From Streptomyces alboflavus (GTDB taxonomy: Bacteria > Actinomycetota > Actinomycetes > Streptomycetales > Streptomycetaceae), in NCBI RefSeq assembly GCF_000716675.1, contig NZ_JNXT01000034.1:24830-88829 (forward strand): a stretch of 64,000 bases of DNA. The letters run 5' to 3'. Each line of letters opens with the position of its first letter. Position 1 is the stretch's first letter. Below are positions 40,695-53,682 of the stretch, piece by piece. The position numbers and the translations under genes were made by a program. The notes beneath the pieces are model-generated. The model saw nothing but the letters and a program-made list of their open reading frames with translations, was not told where the DNA came from and searched no databases.

Positions 40695-41132
40695 GCGGTG
40701 ATCCTGCCAGAGGGCGCGGCCGCGGGGGCCGGGCGAGCGCGGCGTCCGGACATCGGGGCGAGCCATGGAATGGAATGGGGGGAGTCCGTGGAGCCTTGGA
40801 ACACGGCACCGCCACACGGCCGGAGGTTTGAGACCTGTGGGCGGTCGGACGGCGGCGCCGGTCACGGCAGGTGATCAGGATCTCTTCTGCGGCTCGACGG
40901 CCCAGCTCAGCGGTTCGAACGGGGGTCGCCCGAAAGGACCACGGACGGCCTAATTCCGGGCCTCCCACGGGCCCTCGCCCTCACCCCGCCGCCCGAGTGG
41001 GTGTATGCCGGAAGGATGTGGAGTGACGGCACCCCGGTTCGAGTCACCGTGCGGCCCAACCCAGTTCACTTTCCGTTCATCCAGGTTGCCTACGTTCCAC
41101 GAGCCACTGACGTCCAACAGAAGCCTGGGTAA
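40695..41132. other. Intergenic region upstream of the PiT gene
   Basis: 438 bases. Contains the aldolase promoter region at its left and the PHO box (41064-41085) at its right. I looked for a tRNA because of GGTTCGA motifs at 40914 and 41034, but no cloverleaf fits. No ORF is supported. Confidence 0.55.
41064..41085 (+). promoter_or_regulatory. PHO box (PhoP operator) of the phosphate transporter
   Basis: Two adjacent 11-bp direct repeat units, GTTCACTTTCC and GTTCATCCAGG, match the Streptomyces PHO box form (GTTCACC-like seven-base core every 11 bases). It lies 48 bases upstream of the PiT start. PhoP of Streptomyces acts on phosphate transport genes through such boxes. Confidence 0.75.
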
Positions 41133-42407
<1,275 letters not shown>

Positions 42408-42419
42408 GGAAGCAGCAGC

Positions 42420-42647
42420 ATGAAGATCGACTGGGCAGCTCTCGGCTCCGTCTTCGGAGTCAGCCTCGTGGTGACCGTCGCCCTCGTGGGCCTGTTCACC
42501 CTTGGGATCGTCGGCCTCTCCAAGCACGAGCAGGCGCGGGCTGCCGGAGGCGGCACCGCCGCGATACCGGCGCGCCTGGGGGCGTACGCCTGCTTCGCGC
42601 TCTGCGCGGCGGCGGTCGCGTACGGGATCTCTCTGATCGTCGTCTGA
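42420..42647 (+). CDS. Small two-helix membrane protein coupled to PiT
   Basis: A 75-residue protein with two transmembrane segments (residues about 9-32 and 51-72) and a short basic loop with KHEQARAAGGG. It follows pit directly, with GGAAGCAGC ahead of its ATG. Small proteins at this position occur beside Streptomyces pit genes and may stabilise or modulate the transporter; the role is inferred. Confidence 0.82.
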   Translation: MKIDWAALGSVFGVSLVVTVALVGLFTLGIVGLSKHEQARAAGGGTAAIPARLGAYACFALCAAAVAYGISLIVV

Positions 42648-42678
42648 CGGCGCGGGCGCCGCAGCGCCCCGTCCGCAG

Positions 42679-42720
42679 AGCCCTGAGGGGCGGCCGAACC
42701 GGCCGCCCCTCAGGGCTTTT
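42679..42720 (+). terminator. Terminator of the pit operon
   Basis: A perfect 18-bp stem (42679-42696 with 42700-42717, centred on GGGGCGGCCG/CGGCCGCCCC) followed by TTTT, 32 bases after the stop. Confidence 0.92.
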
Positions 42721-42999
42721 CGGCGTTCCGGCGCCTGGCCAGGAGGCCCGCGGACCGCGCGGGCGGCACGCGTTAGCGATCATCCTCGATCAGGCCACGC
42801 TGCGACTCGCTCATGTTCGATTAGACATGTGGCATACTGGGTAGCAGCACTCTGCTAGGGTCGGGCGCACATATGTCAGACAGAGCGGCTGCGCTGCGCT
42901 GCACGGCGGAGGGCCAGTCTGCGTTAGGCATACCTTCGTATCGCTGCCCTTCGTACGGCTTCATGGCGAGCTGACTCCTGGTCGTAGTGAAGGAGCCTC
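42721..42999 (+). promoter_or_regulatory. Promoter region of the XRE/DUF5753 gene
   Basis: This is the AT-richest stretch nearby. A -10-like CATACT (42833-42838) lies in it; CATGT and ACATG (42812-42829) form an inverted repeat over the probable -35 area, and TAGCAG/CTGCTA (42842-42857) forms a small hairpin in the early transcript. The inverted repeat over the promoter could be an operator of the regulator itself. Confidence 0.45.
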
Positions 43000-43860
43000 A
43001 TGCCCAGCGAACTGGACCCGAGCCTGAACCGCCGTAAGCTCCGCATCGCCCTGCGCAAGGCCCGTGAGGACGCCGGGCAGACCCAGGGTGAGGCGGCGAA
43101 CGAACTCGAATGGTCACTGTCGAAGCTGAACCGCATCGAGAAGGGCACCGTCAGTGTCTCGGTGACGGACCTGAGGGCGCTGCTGCGCCAGTACGGCGTG
43201 GACGACGAGGAGAAGGTGACGGAGCTCGTCAACGCCGCTCGGGGCTCGAAGGGCCAGTCGTGGTGGACGCAGTGGTCGGACGTCGCCAATCCCCGGTTCT
43301 CCGAATATCTGGGGTTCGAGGCCGCGGCGGTCTCCCTGCGCACTTACCAGCCCATCGTCGTCCCCGGCCTGCTGCACACCGAGGAGTACGCCGACGCCCT
43401 GGCCACCCCCGAGGTCAGCGACACGAACACGCGCCGCCGCCTGGTGGAGTTCCGCACCGCGCGCCAGGAGCGGGTCTTCGACCAGGACAACGGCATCGAG
43501 GACCTGCACTTCATCGTGGACGAGGCGGCGCTGCGCCGCCGGATCGGCACCCCGGCGGTGATGCGCGGCCAATTGCAGCGGCTCCTGGAGGTGGCGGAGC
43601 ATCCGAACGCCACCCTCCAGGTGCTGCCGTTCACCGCCGGGGCGCTGCTGAGCACCCAGACCCCGTTCGCGCTCCTCGGCTTCAAGGACGACGACGACCT
43701 GATCTACGTGGAGTTCTCGCAGGCCGTCATCGCGACCCGGGAGAACTACGAGCTGGTCGCCAACTTCCAGGACTGCTTCGAGCAGTTGCAGGAGATCGCG
43801 TACAGCGGAAGCCAGGCGATCGACCTGATCAGCGAGGTCAGGGAAGGCTTCGCAGACTGA
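43000..43860 (+). CDS. XRE-family helix-turn-helix protein with DUF5753 domain
   Basis: A 286-residue protein. Residues 10-65 form an XRE HTH (LRIALRKAREDAGQTQGEAA, then WSLSKLNRIEKGTVSVSV); residues about 100-280 form DUF5753 (FEAAAVSLRTYQPIVVPGLL, then NATLQVLPFTAGALL). Such proteins pair with small DUF397 proteins in Streptomyces, with known examples in developmental control. GAAGGAG lies seven bases before the ATG. The DUF397 gene here is 0.9 kb away on the opposite strand instead of next to it. Confidence 0.9.
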   Translation: MPSELDPSLNRRKLRIALRKAREDAGQTQGEAANELEWSLSKLNRIEKGTVSVSVTDLRALLRQYGVDDEEKVTELVNAARGSKGQSWWTQWSDVANPRFSEYLGFEAAAVSLRTYQPIVVPGLLHTEEYADALATPEVSDTNTRRRLVEFRTARQERVFDQDNGIEDLHFIVDEAALRRRIGTPAVMRGQLQRLLEVAEHPNATLQVLPFTAGALLSTQTPFALLGFKDDDDLIYVEFSQAVIATRENYELVANFQDCFEQLQEIAYSGSQAIDLISEVREGFAD

Positions 43861-43903
43861 TTCTCGGAGCCGTCCGCTCCGGGACGAGGGGAGGTCTCGC
43901 GCC

Positions 43904-44494
43904 ATGTGGGTCGTCATGTTGGCACGGTGGCTGTGGCACCACCTGACGGCCGCGCAAGCCGCAGCCCCAGACGGCTCCCCCGGCTCCCCCGGCGCCCCTG
44001 GGGTCCCTGCCCCCGCGGGCGCCGACGGAGCGGGCGAGGCGGACCCGCCGCCGGGCCAGGACCTCACGGCACCCCCCGCCCCCACCCACGTCAACGACCT
44101 CATCCGGGAGGGCATGAAGGACCCCGACTTCGCCCGCGAGCTGGACCGGCTCCTCGACCACGAGCACCGGCGCAGCCTGCACTCCCAGGAACTGCAGACG
44201 CTCAGCTTCCTCGCCAAGACGGGCTGCGTCTCGCTGTGCCTGGCCGTCGTGGTCGTGACGATCGCACCCGCCGTGATCATCGGCCGGAGCGTCGTCGCGC
44301 ACTACGACATCAGCCCCTGGCACTTCGCCGTCGTCCTCAGCGGCGTCTGCGGACTGCTCACCGCCGCCGTGGGCTGGGTCGTACGGACCCTCAGACGCGG
44401 CCGCCGCCAGGACCCCGCCGCTCCGGCCGAGCCCCGCCCGCCGGCCGACGGGGCGTCCGCGGACGGGCCCGCTCCACGGGCGGGCGCGGGATGA
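43904..44494 (+). CDS. Two-helix membrane protein of unknown function
   Basis: A 196-residue protein: hydrophobic N-terminus (MWVVMLARWLWHHLTAAQ), a Pro/Gly/Ala linker, an amphipathic segment (VNDLIREGMKDPDFARELD and HEHRRSLHSQELQTLSFL), two transmembrane helices (about residues 107-127 and 142-162), and a polar tail. No family recognised. It follows the DUF5753 gene by 43 bases and may be in its transcript. Its 3' end overlaps an opposing ORF by 104 bases. Confidence 0.65.
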   Translation: MWVVMLARWLWHHLTAAQAAAPDGSPGSPGAPGVPAPAGADGAGEADPPPGQDLTAPPAPTHVNDLIREGMKDPDFARELDRLLDHEHRRSLHSQELQTLSFLAKTGCVSLCLAVVVVTIAPAVIIGRSVVAHYDISPWHFAVVLSGVCGLLTAAVGWVVRTLRRGRRQDPAAPAEPRPPADGASADGPAPRAGAG

Positions 44495-44717
44495 GTGACG
44501 CACGGCCCCACACGACACCGGCGGCGACCGCCACGGCGGCGGACGTCGCCAGCCACACGACGAGCCGTAACGGCACGCCCTCGACGAGGAGGGAGGCGAG
44601 CGCGCCCGTCAGGGCGGCGACGCAGCCGCAGAGTCCGCAGTACACCACCAGGGCGAGCCGCCTGGTGGACGGCGGGACATGCCTGCTCAGTGGCAGCTGC
44701 CTGCTCTCAACCCCCAT
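44391..44717 (-). CDS. Small membrane protein following the DUF397 gene
   Basis: A 108-residue protein with two hydrophobic helices (LALVVYCGLCGCVAALTGAL and LVVWLATSAAVAVAAGVVW) and a Pro/Arg-rich tail that overlaps the opposing gene. It begins 34 bases after the DUF397 stop with CTGGAG just upstream, so the two may be co-transcribed. Composition supports the hydrophobic half better than the tail. Confidence 0.5.
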   Translation of the reverse strand: MGVESRQLPLSRHVPPSTRRLALVVYCGLCGCVAALTGALASLLVEGVPLRLVVWLATSAAVAVAAGVVWGRASLIPRPPVERARPRTPRRPAGGARPERRGPGGGRV

Positions 44718-44751
44718 GGTCTCCAGCCTTCCGTGCGCACGCTGGGACAGG

Positions 44752-44961
44752 TCACTCCACCCCGACTCTCCCCGAGGCCACCGCCCTCACAAACGCACGC
44801 CACGCCGGTGGCGTCACGGCCAGGTGCGTCTCGCCGCGGCGGTTGGAGTCACGCACCCACACCCGATCGCCGGGACGGGCCACTTCCACACAATCGCCGC
44901 CCGCCGTGGCGGTGTAACTGCTCTTGAACCACTGCGCTGCCGGTAAGTACGCGTCGGCCAC
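44752..44961 (-). CDS. DUF397 domain protein
   Basis: A 69-residue protein with the whole DUF397 signature: WFKSSYTATAGGDCVEVA, then VWVRDSNRRGETHLAVTPPAW and FVRAVASG. DUF397 proteins are small partners of XRE/DUF5753 regulators and in some cases act as toxin-antitoxin-like or developmental switches. GTG 44961 has AAGGGGG upstream; the longer frame to 45048 lacks family sequence. Confidence 0.85.
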   Translation of the reverse strand: MADAYLPAAQWFKSSYTATAGGDCVEVARPGDRVWVRDSNRRGETHLAVTPPAWRAFVRAVASGRVGVE

Positions 44962-45169
44962 ACCGCCCCCTTGCCCCGTGCGCTCACAAGAGTCGGCGTC
45001 GCCCGAGCGGGTCCGCATGCCGCGCCGCTCTCCTGCTGTCAGGTTCAAGTTTACGAACGGGCGTTGCTCCCGCCTAGCCGTAAACCGGCCCCCGGAACCT
45101 TCCGTGTGGACCTCCGCACACTCTCCCGTCGCAGGTCAACAGCGAGTTGACGGGCGTCGTGGGCCGTGG

Positions 45170-45320
45170 TGGACTGCCGGAGCCATTTACGGCGGCAGGA
45201 GAGGAAGCCGGTGCGAATCCGGCGCGGTCCCGCCACTGTCACCGGGCGATCCGACGCGATCCCCGGGAGCCAGGAACTCTCGCCGCCGGTCTCGTCGAAC
45301 CAGGGCGCGGAAACCCTGAG
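45170..45320 (+). ncRNA. Cobalamin (adenosylcobalamin) riboswitch
   Basis: The conserved B12-aptamer core is plain: GGAAGCCGGTGCGAATCC (from about 45203), GCGGTCCCGCCACTGTC with the B12 box GCCACTG at 45232-45238, and GAGCCAGGAACTCTCGCCG (from about 45267). A TTGACG -35-like element at 45147 places the transcript start just before. The 3' part has CAGGG/CCCTG (45301-45318) in front of GTGAGGAC, a likely site where binding hides the ribosome binding site of the next ORF. It would shut off the cobalamin operon when B12 is plentiful. Ends are approximate. Confidence 0.93.
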
Positions 45321-45335
45321 TGAGGACATATCGCC

Positions 45336-45419
45336 ATGCGCGGCCGCCCGTTGCCGTCCCCTGCCCCGCCCGGGGCCCCGTGGCGGCCGAGATCGCTCCG
45401 CCGCGTGTCGGCGGGCTGA
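45336..45419 (+). CDS. Short ORF (27 codons) between riboswitch and cbiB
   Basis: ATG 45336 has GTGAGGAC nine bases upstream, the best ribosome binding site in this leader, and the frame runs 27 codons (Arg/Pro-rich, MRGRPLPSPAPPGAPW...) to TGA five bases before the cbiB ATG. It could be a leader peptide that couples riboswitch control to cbiB translation, or the decayed start of a lost gene. A different in-frame reading, GTG 45320, would instead extend cbiB by 35 residues. Not recognised. Confidence 0.4.
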   Translation: MRGRPLPSPAPPGAPWRPRSLRRVSAG

Positions 45420-45424
45420 CCCCC

Positions 45425-46366
45425 ATGTGTGCCGATCGCGACTTCGCGTACGGCGCCGCCGCCGGACTCCTCGGTGACCTGCTGCTCGGCGATCCTCGCC
45501 GCGGGCATCCGGTCGCCGCGTTCGGGCGTGCGGCGGGGGCCGTCGAGCGGGTGCTGTGGCGCGACCACCGCGGGTGGGGCGCGCTGCACACCCTGGTGTG
45601 CGCCGGGGGCGCCGCCGGCGCCGGTGCGCTCGCTTCTTTCGCCGTACGCCGCTCGCGTGCCGCTTCCGTCGGGCTGACCGCCGCCGCGGCCTGGGCCGTC
45701 GTCGGCGGGACCTCCCTCGCGCGGGAGGCGCGCGCCATCGGGGGCGCCCTCGCCGCGGGGGACGTGGACGTCGCCCGGGAGCGGCTGCCCCATCTGTGCG
45801 GGCGTGATCCCGCGGCGCTCGACGCCGACGGGATCGCCCGGGCCGTCGTCGAGTCCGTCGCCGAGAACACGTCCGACGCCGTCGTGGGGGCGTTGGTGTG
45901 GGGGGCCGCCGCGGGGGTGCCGGGGCTGCTCGGGTTCCGGGCCGTCAACACGCTCGACGCGATGGTCGGGCACAGGTCCGCCAAGTACCGGCGCTACGGG
46001 TGGGCTTCCGCCCGGCTCGACGACGTCCTCGGGTGGCCGGGCGCCCGCCTCACCGCCGCGCTGGCCGTGGTCGCCGGGGACTCCCCACGGGGGGCGGTGC
46101 GGGCATGGCGCGCCGACGCCTCGAAGCACCCCAGCCCCAACGCGGGCGTCGTCGAGGCGTCCTTCGCAGGGGCGTTGGGGGTGCGGCTCGGGGGGACTCT
46201 CTCGTACGGGGGGCGGGTCGAGCATCGCCCTGTTCTCCACGGCGAGGGGCGTGCTGTCGAGGTGAGGGACATCGAACGGGCCGTCAGGCTGTCCCGGCGG
46301 GTCGGGTGGCTCGCCCTGGGTGTCGCGGTGGCCCTGGCCCCGCGGCGACGGAGGCGGTGCGCGTGA
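45425..46366 (+). CDS. cbiB: Adenosylcobinamide-phosphate synthase CbiB/CobD
   Basis: A 313-residue membrane protein that attaches aminopropanol (phosphate) to adenosylcobyric acid. Family motifs: [20 protein letters not shown] (residues 13-32), [20 protein letters not shown], and [21 protein letters not shown] (about 235-255). It has about five hydrophobic segments. ATG 45425 ([10 protein letters not shown]) is where conserved sequence begins, but its own ribosome binding site is weak. The stop overlaps cobQ as GTGA. Confidence 0.92.
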   Translation: MCADRDFAYGAAAGLLGDLLLGDPRRGHPVAAFGRAAGAVERVLWRDHRGWGALHTLVCAGGAAGAGALASFAVRRSRAASVGLTAAAAWAVVGGTSLAREARAIGGALAAGDVDVARERLPHLCGRDPAALDADGIARAVVESVAENTSDAVVGALVWGAAAGVPGLLGFRAVNTLDAMVGHRSAKYRRYGWASARLDDVLGWPGARLTAALAVVAGDSPRGAVRAWRADASKHPSPNAGVVEASFAGALGVRLGGTLSYGGRVEHRPVLHGEGRAVEVRDIERAVRLSRRVGWLALGVAVALAPRRRRRCA

Positions 46367-47867
46367 GCGGCGGGCTGCTGGTCGCCGGGACCACCTCCGA
46401 CGCCGGGAAGAGCGTCGTCACCGCCGGGATCTGCCGGTGGCTCGCCCGCAAGGGGGTGTCCGTCGCGCCGTTCAAGGCGCAGAACATGTCGCTGAACTCG
46501 TTCGTCACGCGCGAGGGTGCCGAGATCGGGCGGGCGCAGGCCATGCAGGCGCAGGCCGCGCGGGTGGAGCCCAGCGCGCTGATGAATCCCGTGCTGCTCA
46601 AGCCGGGGAGCGACCGGTCCAGTCAGGTCGTGCTCATGGGCAAGCCGGTGGGCGAGATGAGCGCCCGGGGCTACCACGGGGGGCGGCAGGAGGCGCTGCT
46701 CGACACCGTCGTGGGATGCCTGGAGGAGCTTCGGGGCACGTATGACGCCGTGATCTGCGAAGGGGCGGGGAGTCCCGCCGAGATCAACCTCCGGCGCACC
46801 GACATCGTGAACATGGGGATCGCGCGGGCCGCCCGCTTCCCGGTCGTCGTGGTCGGGGACATCGACCGCGGGGGTGTGTTCGCCTCGTTCTTCGGGACCG
46901 TGGCGCTGCTCTCCCCCGCCGACCAGGAGCTGGTCGCGGGCTTCCTCGTCAACAAGTTCCGCGGGGACGTGTCGCTGCTCGAACCCGGGCTCGACATGCT
47001 GCGCGACCTCACCGGACGCGACACGTTCGGCGTGCTGCCGTTCCGGCACGGGCTCGGCATCGACGAGGAGGACGGTCTTCGGGTCTCGTTGCGCGGGGCG
47101 GTGCGGGAGTCCGTCGTGGCGGCGCCCGTCGGCGCGGACGTGCTGCGGGTCGCCGTGTGCGCGGTGCCGCTGATGTCCAACTTCACCGACGTGGACGCGC
47201 TCGCCGCCGAACCCGGCGTCGTGGTGCGGTTCGTGGACCGGGCCGAGGAACTCGTCGACGCGGACCTCGTCGTCGTACCGGGAACACGAGGGACCGTGCG
47301 CGCCCTTCAGTGGCTGCGGGAGCGCGGGCTCGCGGACGCGCTCGTGCGGCGGGCCGCCGAGAGGCTGCCCGTCCTCGGGATCTGCGGCGGCTTCCAGGTG
47401 CTCGGGGAGCGGATCGAGGACGACGTCGAGTCACGGGCCGGAACCGTGGACGGGCTCGGGCTGCTGCCCGTACGCGTCACGTTCCAGCGCGAGAAGACGC
47501 TCGCACGGCCCGTCGGCGAGGCGCTCGGCGAGCCGGTCGAGGGGTACGAGATCCACCACGGCGTCGCCGACGTCCTGGGCGGGGAACCCTTCCTGGACGG
47601 CTGCCGGGTCGGGGCCGTGTGGGGCACGCACTGGCACGGGTCGCTGGAGAGCGACGCGTTCCGGCGCCGCTTCCTCACCGAGGTCGCGCGCGCCGCGGGC
47701 CGCCGCTTCGTGCCCGCGCCCGACACCAGCTTCGCCGCCCTGCGCGAGGAACAGCTCGACCTCCTCGGCGACCTCATCGAAGAACACGCGGACACCGACG
47801 CGCTGCTGCGCCTGATCGAGACCGGCGCTCCGTCCGGTCTCCCCTTCATCGCACCGGGGGCACCCTC

Positions 47868-47871
<4 letters not shown>
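46363..47871 (+). CDS. cobQ: Cobyric acid synthase (glutamine-hydrolysing)
   Basis: A 502-residue enzyme that amidates four side chains of adenosylcobyrinic acid a,c-diamide. N-terminal dethiobiotin-synthetase-like ATP domain: [18 protein letters not shown] (residues 7-24), [25 protein letters not shown] and [13 protein letters not shown]-terminal glutamine amidotransferase domain with the nucleophile Cys in [11 protein letters not shown] (about residue 343) and GYEIHHG. GTG 46363 is in a four-base overlap with cbiB. Confidence 0.97.
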
Positions 47872-51518
<3,647 letters not shown>

Positions 51519-51520
51519 GG

Positions 51521-51627
51521 CCCTGCGGGGCTTTCCCCAGTCCCGCCCCTTCCCGAAACCGGGGGCTCCGCCCCCGGACCCCCGTATCGCCGCTGCGCGG
51601 CTCGTCCTCAAACGCCGGACGGGCTGA
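51521..51627 (+). repeat. Dispersed palindromic repeat, intergenic copy A
   Basis: Starts CCCTGCGGGGC, contains CCCGCCCCTTCCCGAAACCG and the palindrome GGGGGCTCCGCCCCC, and ends CGTCCTCAAACGCC then GGACGGGCTGA. The same blocks occur in cobB (54998-55140) and partly, inverted, in cobL (58480-58545). It lies between the cobN stop and the chelatase gene and could also act as a terminator or mRNA-processing element. Confidence 0.85.
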
Positions 51628-51666
51628 ATCGTCGCCGGAAGCCCGGAAAACGCTGGAGGTCGTCGC

Positions 51667-53682
51667 GTGAGCACCCCCTACCCCTTCACCGCCCTCGTCG
51701 GACAGGACGACCTGCGGCTTGCCCTGTTGCTCAACGCCGTCTCCCCCGCCGTCGGTGGCGTATTGGTTCGGGGGGAGAAAGGGACGGCCAAGTCCACCGC
51801 CGTGCGGGCGCTCTCGGCACTGCTGCCCGAGGTGGACGTCGTGCCGGGCTGCCGGTTCTCGTGTGCTCCGGGGGCGCCCGATCCCGCCTGCCCGGACGGG
51901 CCGCACGAAGCCGGGGGCGGGGTCGCTCGGGCCGCGCGCATGGTGGAGTTGCCCGTCGGGGCGTCCGAGGACCGGCTCGTGGGGGCGCTCGACATCGAGC
52001 GGGCGCTCGCCGAGGGCGTGAAGGCCTTCGAGCCGGGGCTGCTCGCCGACGCGCACCGGGGGATCCTGTACGTCGACGAGGTCAACCTGCTGCACGACCA
52101 CCTGGTCGACCTGCTGCTCGACGCCGCCGCCATGGGCGCCTCGTACGTCGAGCGCGAAGGCGTCTCCGTACGGCATGCCGCGCGGTTCCTGCTCGTCGGG
52201 ACCATGAACCCCGAAGAGGGCGAACTGCGGCCGCAGTTGCTCGACCGGTTCGGGCTCACCGTCGAGGTCTCCGCGTCCCGCGAGCCCGACCAGCGCGTCG
52301 AAGTCGTGCGGCGGCGGCTCGCCTACGACGACGACCCGGACGGGTTCGCGGCGCGCTGGGGCGATGAGGAGGGTGCCGTACGCGGACGTATCGTCGCCGC
52401 CCGCGCGCTGCTGCCACGCGTGCGGCTCGGGGACGGGGCGCTGCGGCAGATCGCGGCGACCTGCGCGGCCTTCGAGGTGGACGGCATGCGCGCCGACATC
52501 GTGATGGCGCGCACCGCGACCGCCCTCGCCGCCTGGGCCGGGCGTGAGGACGTGCTCGCCGAGGACGTGCGGCAGGCCGCGCTGCTCGCGCTGCCGCACC
52601 GGCGGCGGCGCAACCCCTTCGACGCGCCGGGGCTCGACGAGGACAAGCTGGACGAGACCCTTGAGGAGTTCGGGGAGAACGACGGGGACGACGAGCCCGA
52701 CCCCGACGGTGGCGGGCCCGACGGCGGGGGCGGGCAGCCGCCCCAGGACTCCGGGCCCGAGCAGTCCGGGGACGGCGCCGCCGCGACGCCCGAGGCCGCC
52801 GACGACGGGCAGCCGGGGGCCGGGGGCGCGGGCGAGCAGCAGGCCGTGCGCGCCGGTGAGCCGTTCCGGACGAAGGTCCTGAGCGTGCCGGGGCTCGGCG
52901 AGGGCGCGGCGGGGCGGCGGTCGCGGGCGCGCACCGAGCACGGCCGTACGACGGGTGCGCGGCGGCCCCGAGGGGCGCTCACGAAGCTGCACCTGGCGGC
53001 GACCGTGCAGGCCGCCGCGCCCCATCAGCGGGCGCGCGGGCGGTCCGGGCGCGGGCTCGTGGTGCGGCGTGACGATCTGCGGCAGGCCACGCGGGAGGGG
53101 CGCGAGGGGAACCTCGTGCTGTTCGTCGTGGACGCGTCGGGGTCGATGGCGGCGCGGCAGCGGATGAGTGCGGTGAAGGGCGCGGTGCTTTCGCTGCTGC
53201 TCGACGCCTATCAGCGGCGGGACAAGGTGGGGCTCGTGACGTTCCGGGGGGCGGGGGCGGAGGTGGCGTTGCCGCCCACGTCGTCCGTGGACGCGGCGGC
53301 GGTGCGCCTGGAGTCGCTGCCCACCGGCGGGCGTACGCCGATCGCGGCCGGGCTGCTGCGCGCCCACGAGGTGCTGCGGGTGGAGCGGCTGCGGGATCCC
53401 GCGCGGCGGCCGCTGGTGATCGTGGTGACCGACGGCCGGGCCACCGGCGGTGTGGAGCCGGTCGCGCAGGCCGGGCGTGCCGCGCGGCTCTTCGCCGCCG
53501 AGGGGCAGGCGTCGGTGGTCGTGGACTGCGAGTCGGGTCCGGTGCGGCTCGGGCTCGCGGGGCAGCTGGCCGGGGAGCTCGGCGGGACCGCGGTGACGCT
53601 CGACGAGCTGCGGGCCGACTCGATCGCCGGTCTCGTGAAGGACGTCCGGGAGTCGTACGGCTCCGCGAGGAGGGTCGCCTGA
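51667..53682 (+). CDS. Fused ChlI-ChlD-type chelatase subunit (cobalto-/magnesium chelatase)
   Basis: A 671-residue protein. The AAA+ domain (about residues 1-330) has GEKGTAKSTAV (Walker A) and GILYVDEVNLLHDHLVDLLL (Walker B); an acidic, Pro/Gly-rich linker (about 335-420) follows; the C-terminal VWA domain has the MIDAS motif DASGSMAARQRMSAV and VVTDGRATGG. This merges the I and D subunits, which suits CobN as the missing H-type partner, so it probably serves cobalt insertion as CobS/CobT do elsewhere. GTG 51667 with GGAGG seven bases upstream. Confidence 0.93.
   Translation: MSTPYPFTALVGQDDLRLALLLNAVSPAVGGVLVRGEKGTAKSTAVRALSALLPEVDVVPGCRFSCAPGAPDPACPDGPHEAGGGVARAARMVELPVGASEDRLVGALDIERALAEGVKAFEPGLLADAHRGILYVDEVNLLHDHLVDLLLDAAAMGASYVEREGVSVRHAARFLLVGTMNPEEGELRPQLLDRFGLTVEVSASREPDQRVEVVRRRLAYDDDPDGFAARWGDEEGAVRGRIVAARALLPRVRLGDGALRQIAATCAAFEVDGMRADIVMARTATALAAWAGREDVLAEDVRQAALLALPHRRRRNPFDAPGLDEDKLDETLEEFGENDGDDEPDPDGGGPDGGGGQPPQDSGPEQSGDGAAATPEAADDGQPGAGGAGEQQAVRAGEPFRTKVLSVPGLGEGAAGRRSRARTEHGRTTGARRPRGALTKLHLAATVQAAAPHQRARGRSGRGLVVRRDDLRQATREGREGNLVLFVVDASGSMAARQRMSAVKGAVLSLLLDAYQRRDKVGLVTFRGAGAEVALPPTSSVDAAAVRLESLPTGGRTPIAAGLLRAHEVLRVERLRDPARRPLVIVVTDGRATGGVEPVAQAGRAARLFAAEGQASVVVDCESGPVRLGLAGQLAGELGGTAVTLDELRADSIAGLVKDVRESYGSARRVA

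Noticed and set aside
41030..41062. tRNA-like T-loop sequence (GGTTCGAGTCACC) before the PiT gene
   Set aside because: The flanking bases do not form a T stem, and no acceptor or anticodon stem can be drawn around it; a similar motif at 40914 fails in the same way.
45320..45424. Start of cbiB at GTG 45320
   Set aside because: It would add 35 Pro/Arg-rich residues not typical of CbiB and start inside the riboswitch; ATG 45425 gives the normal protein. Kept as an alternative in the cbiB and short ORF entries.
51521..51627. Insertion sequence remnant between cobN and the chelatase gene
   Set aside because: No transposase coding, terminal inverted repeats or target duplication; the element is a short palindromic repeat instead.
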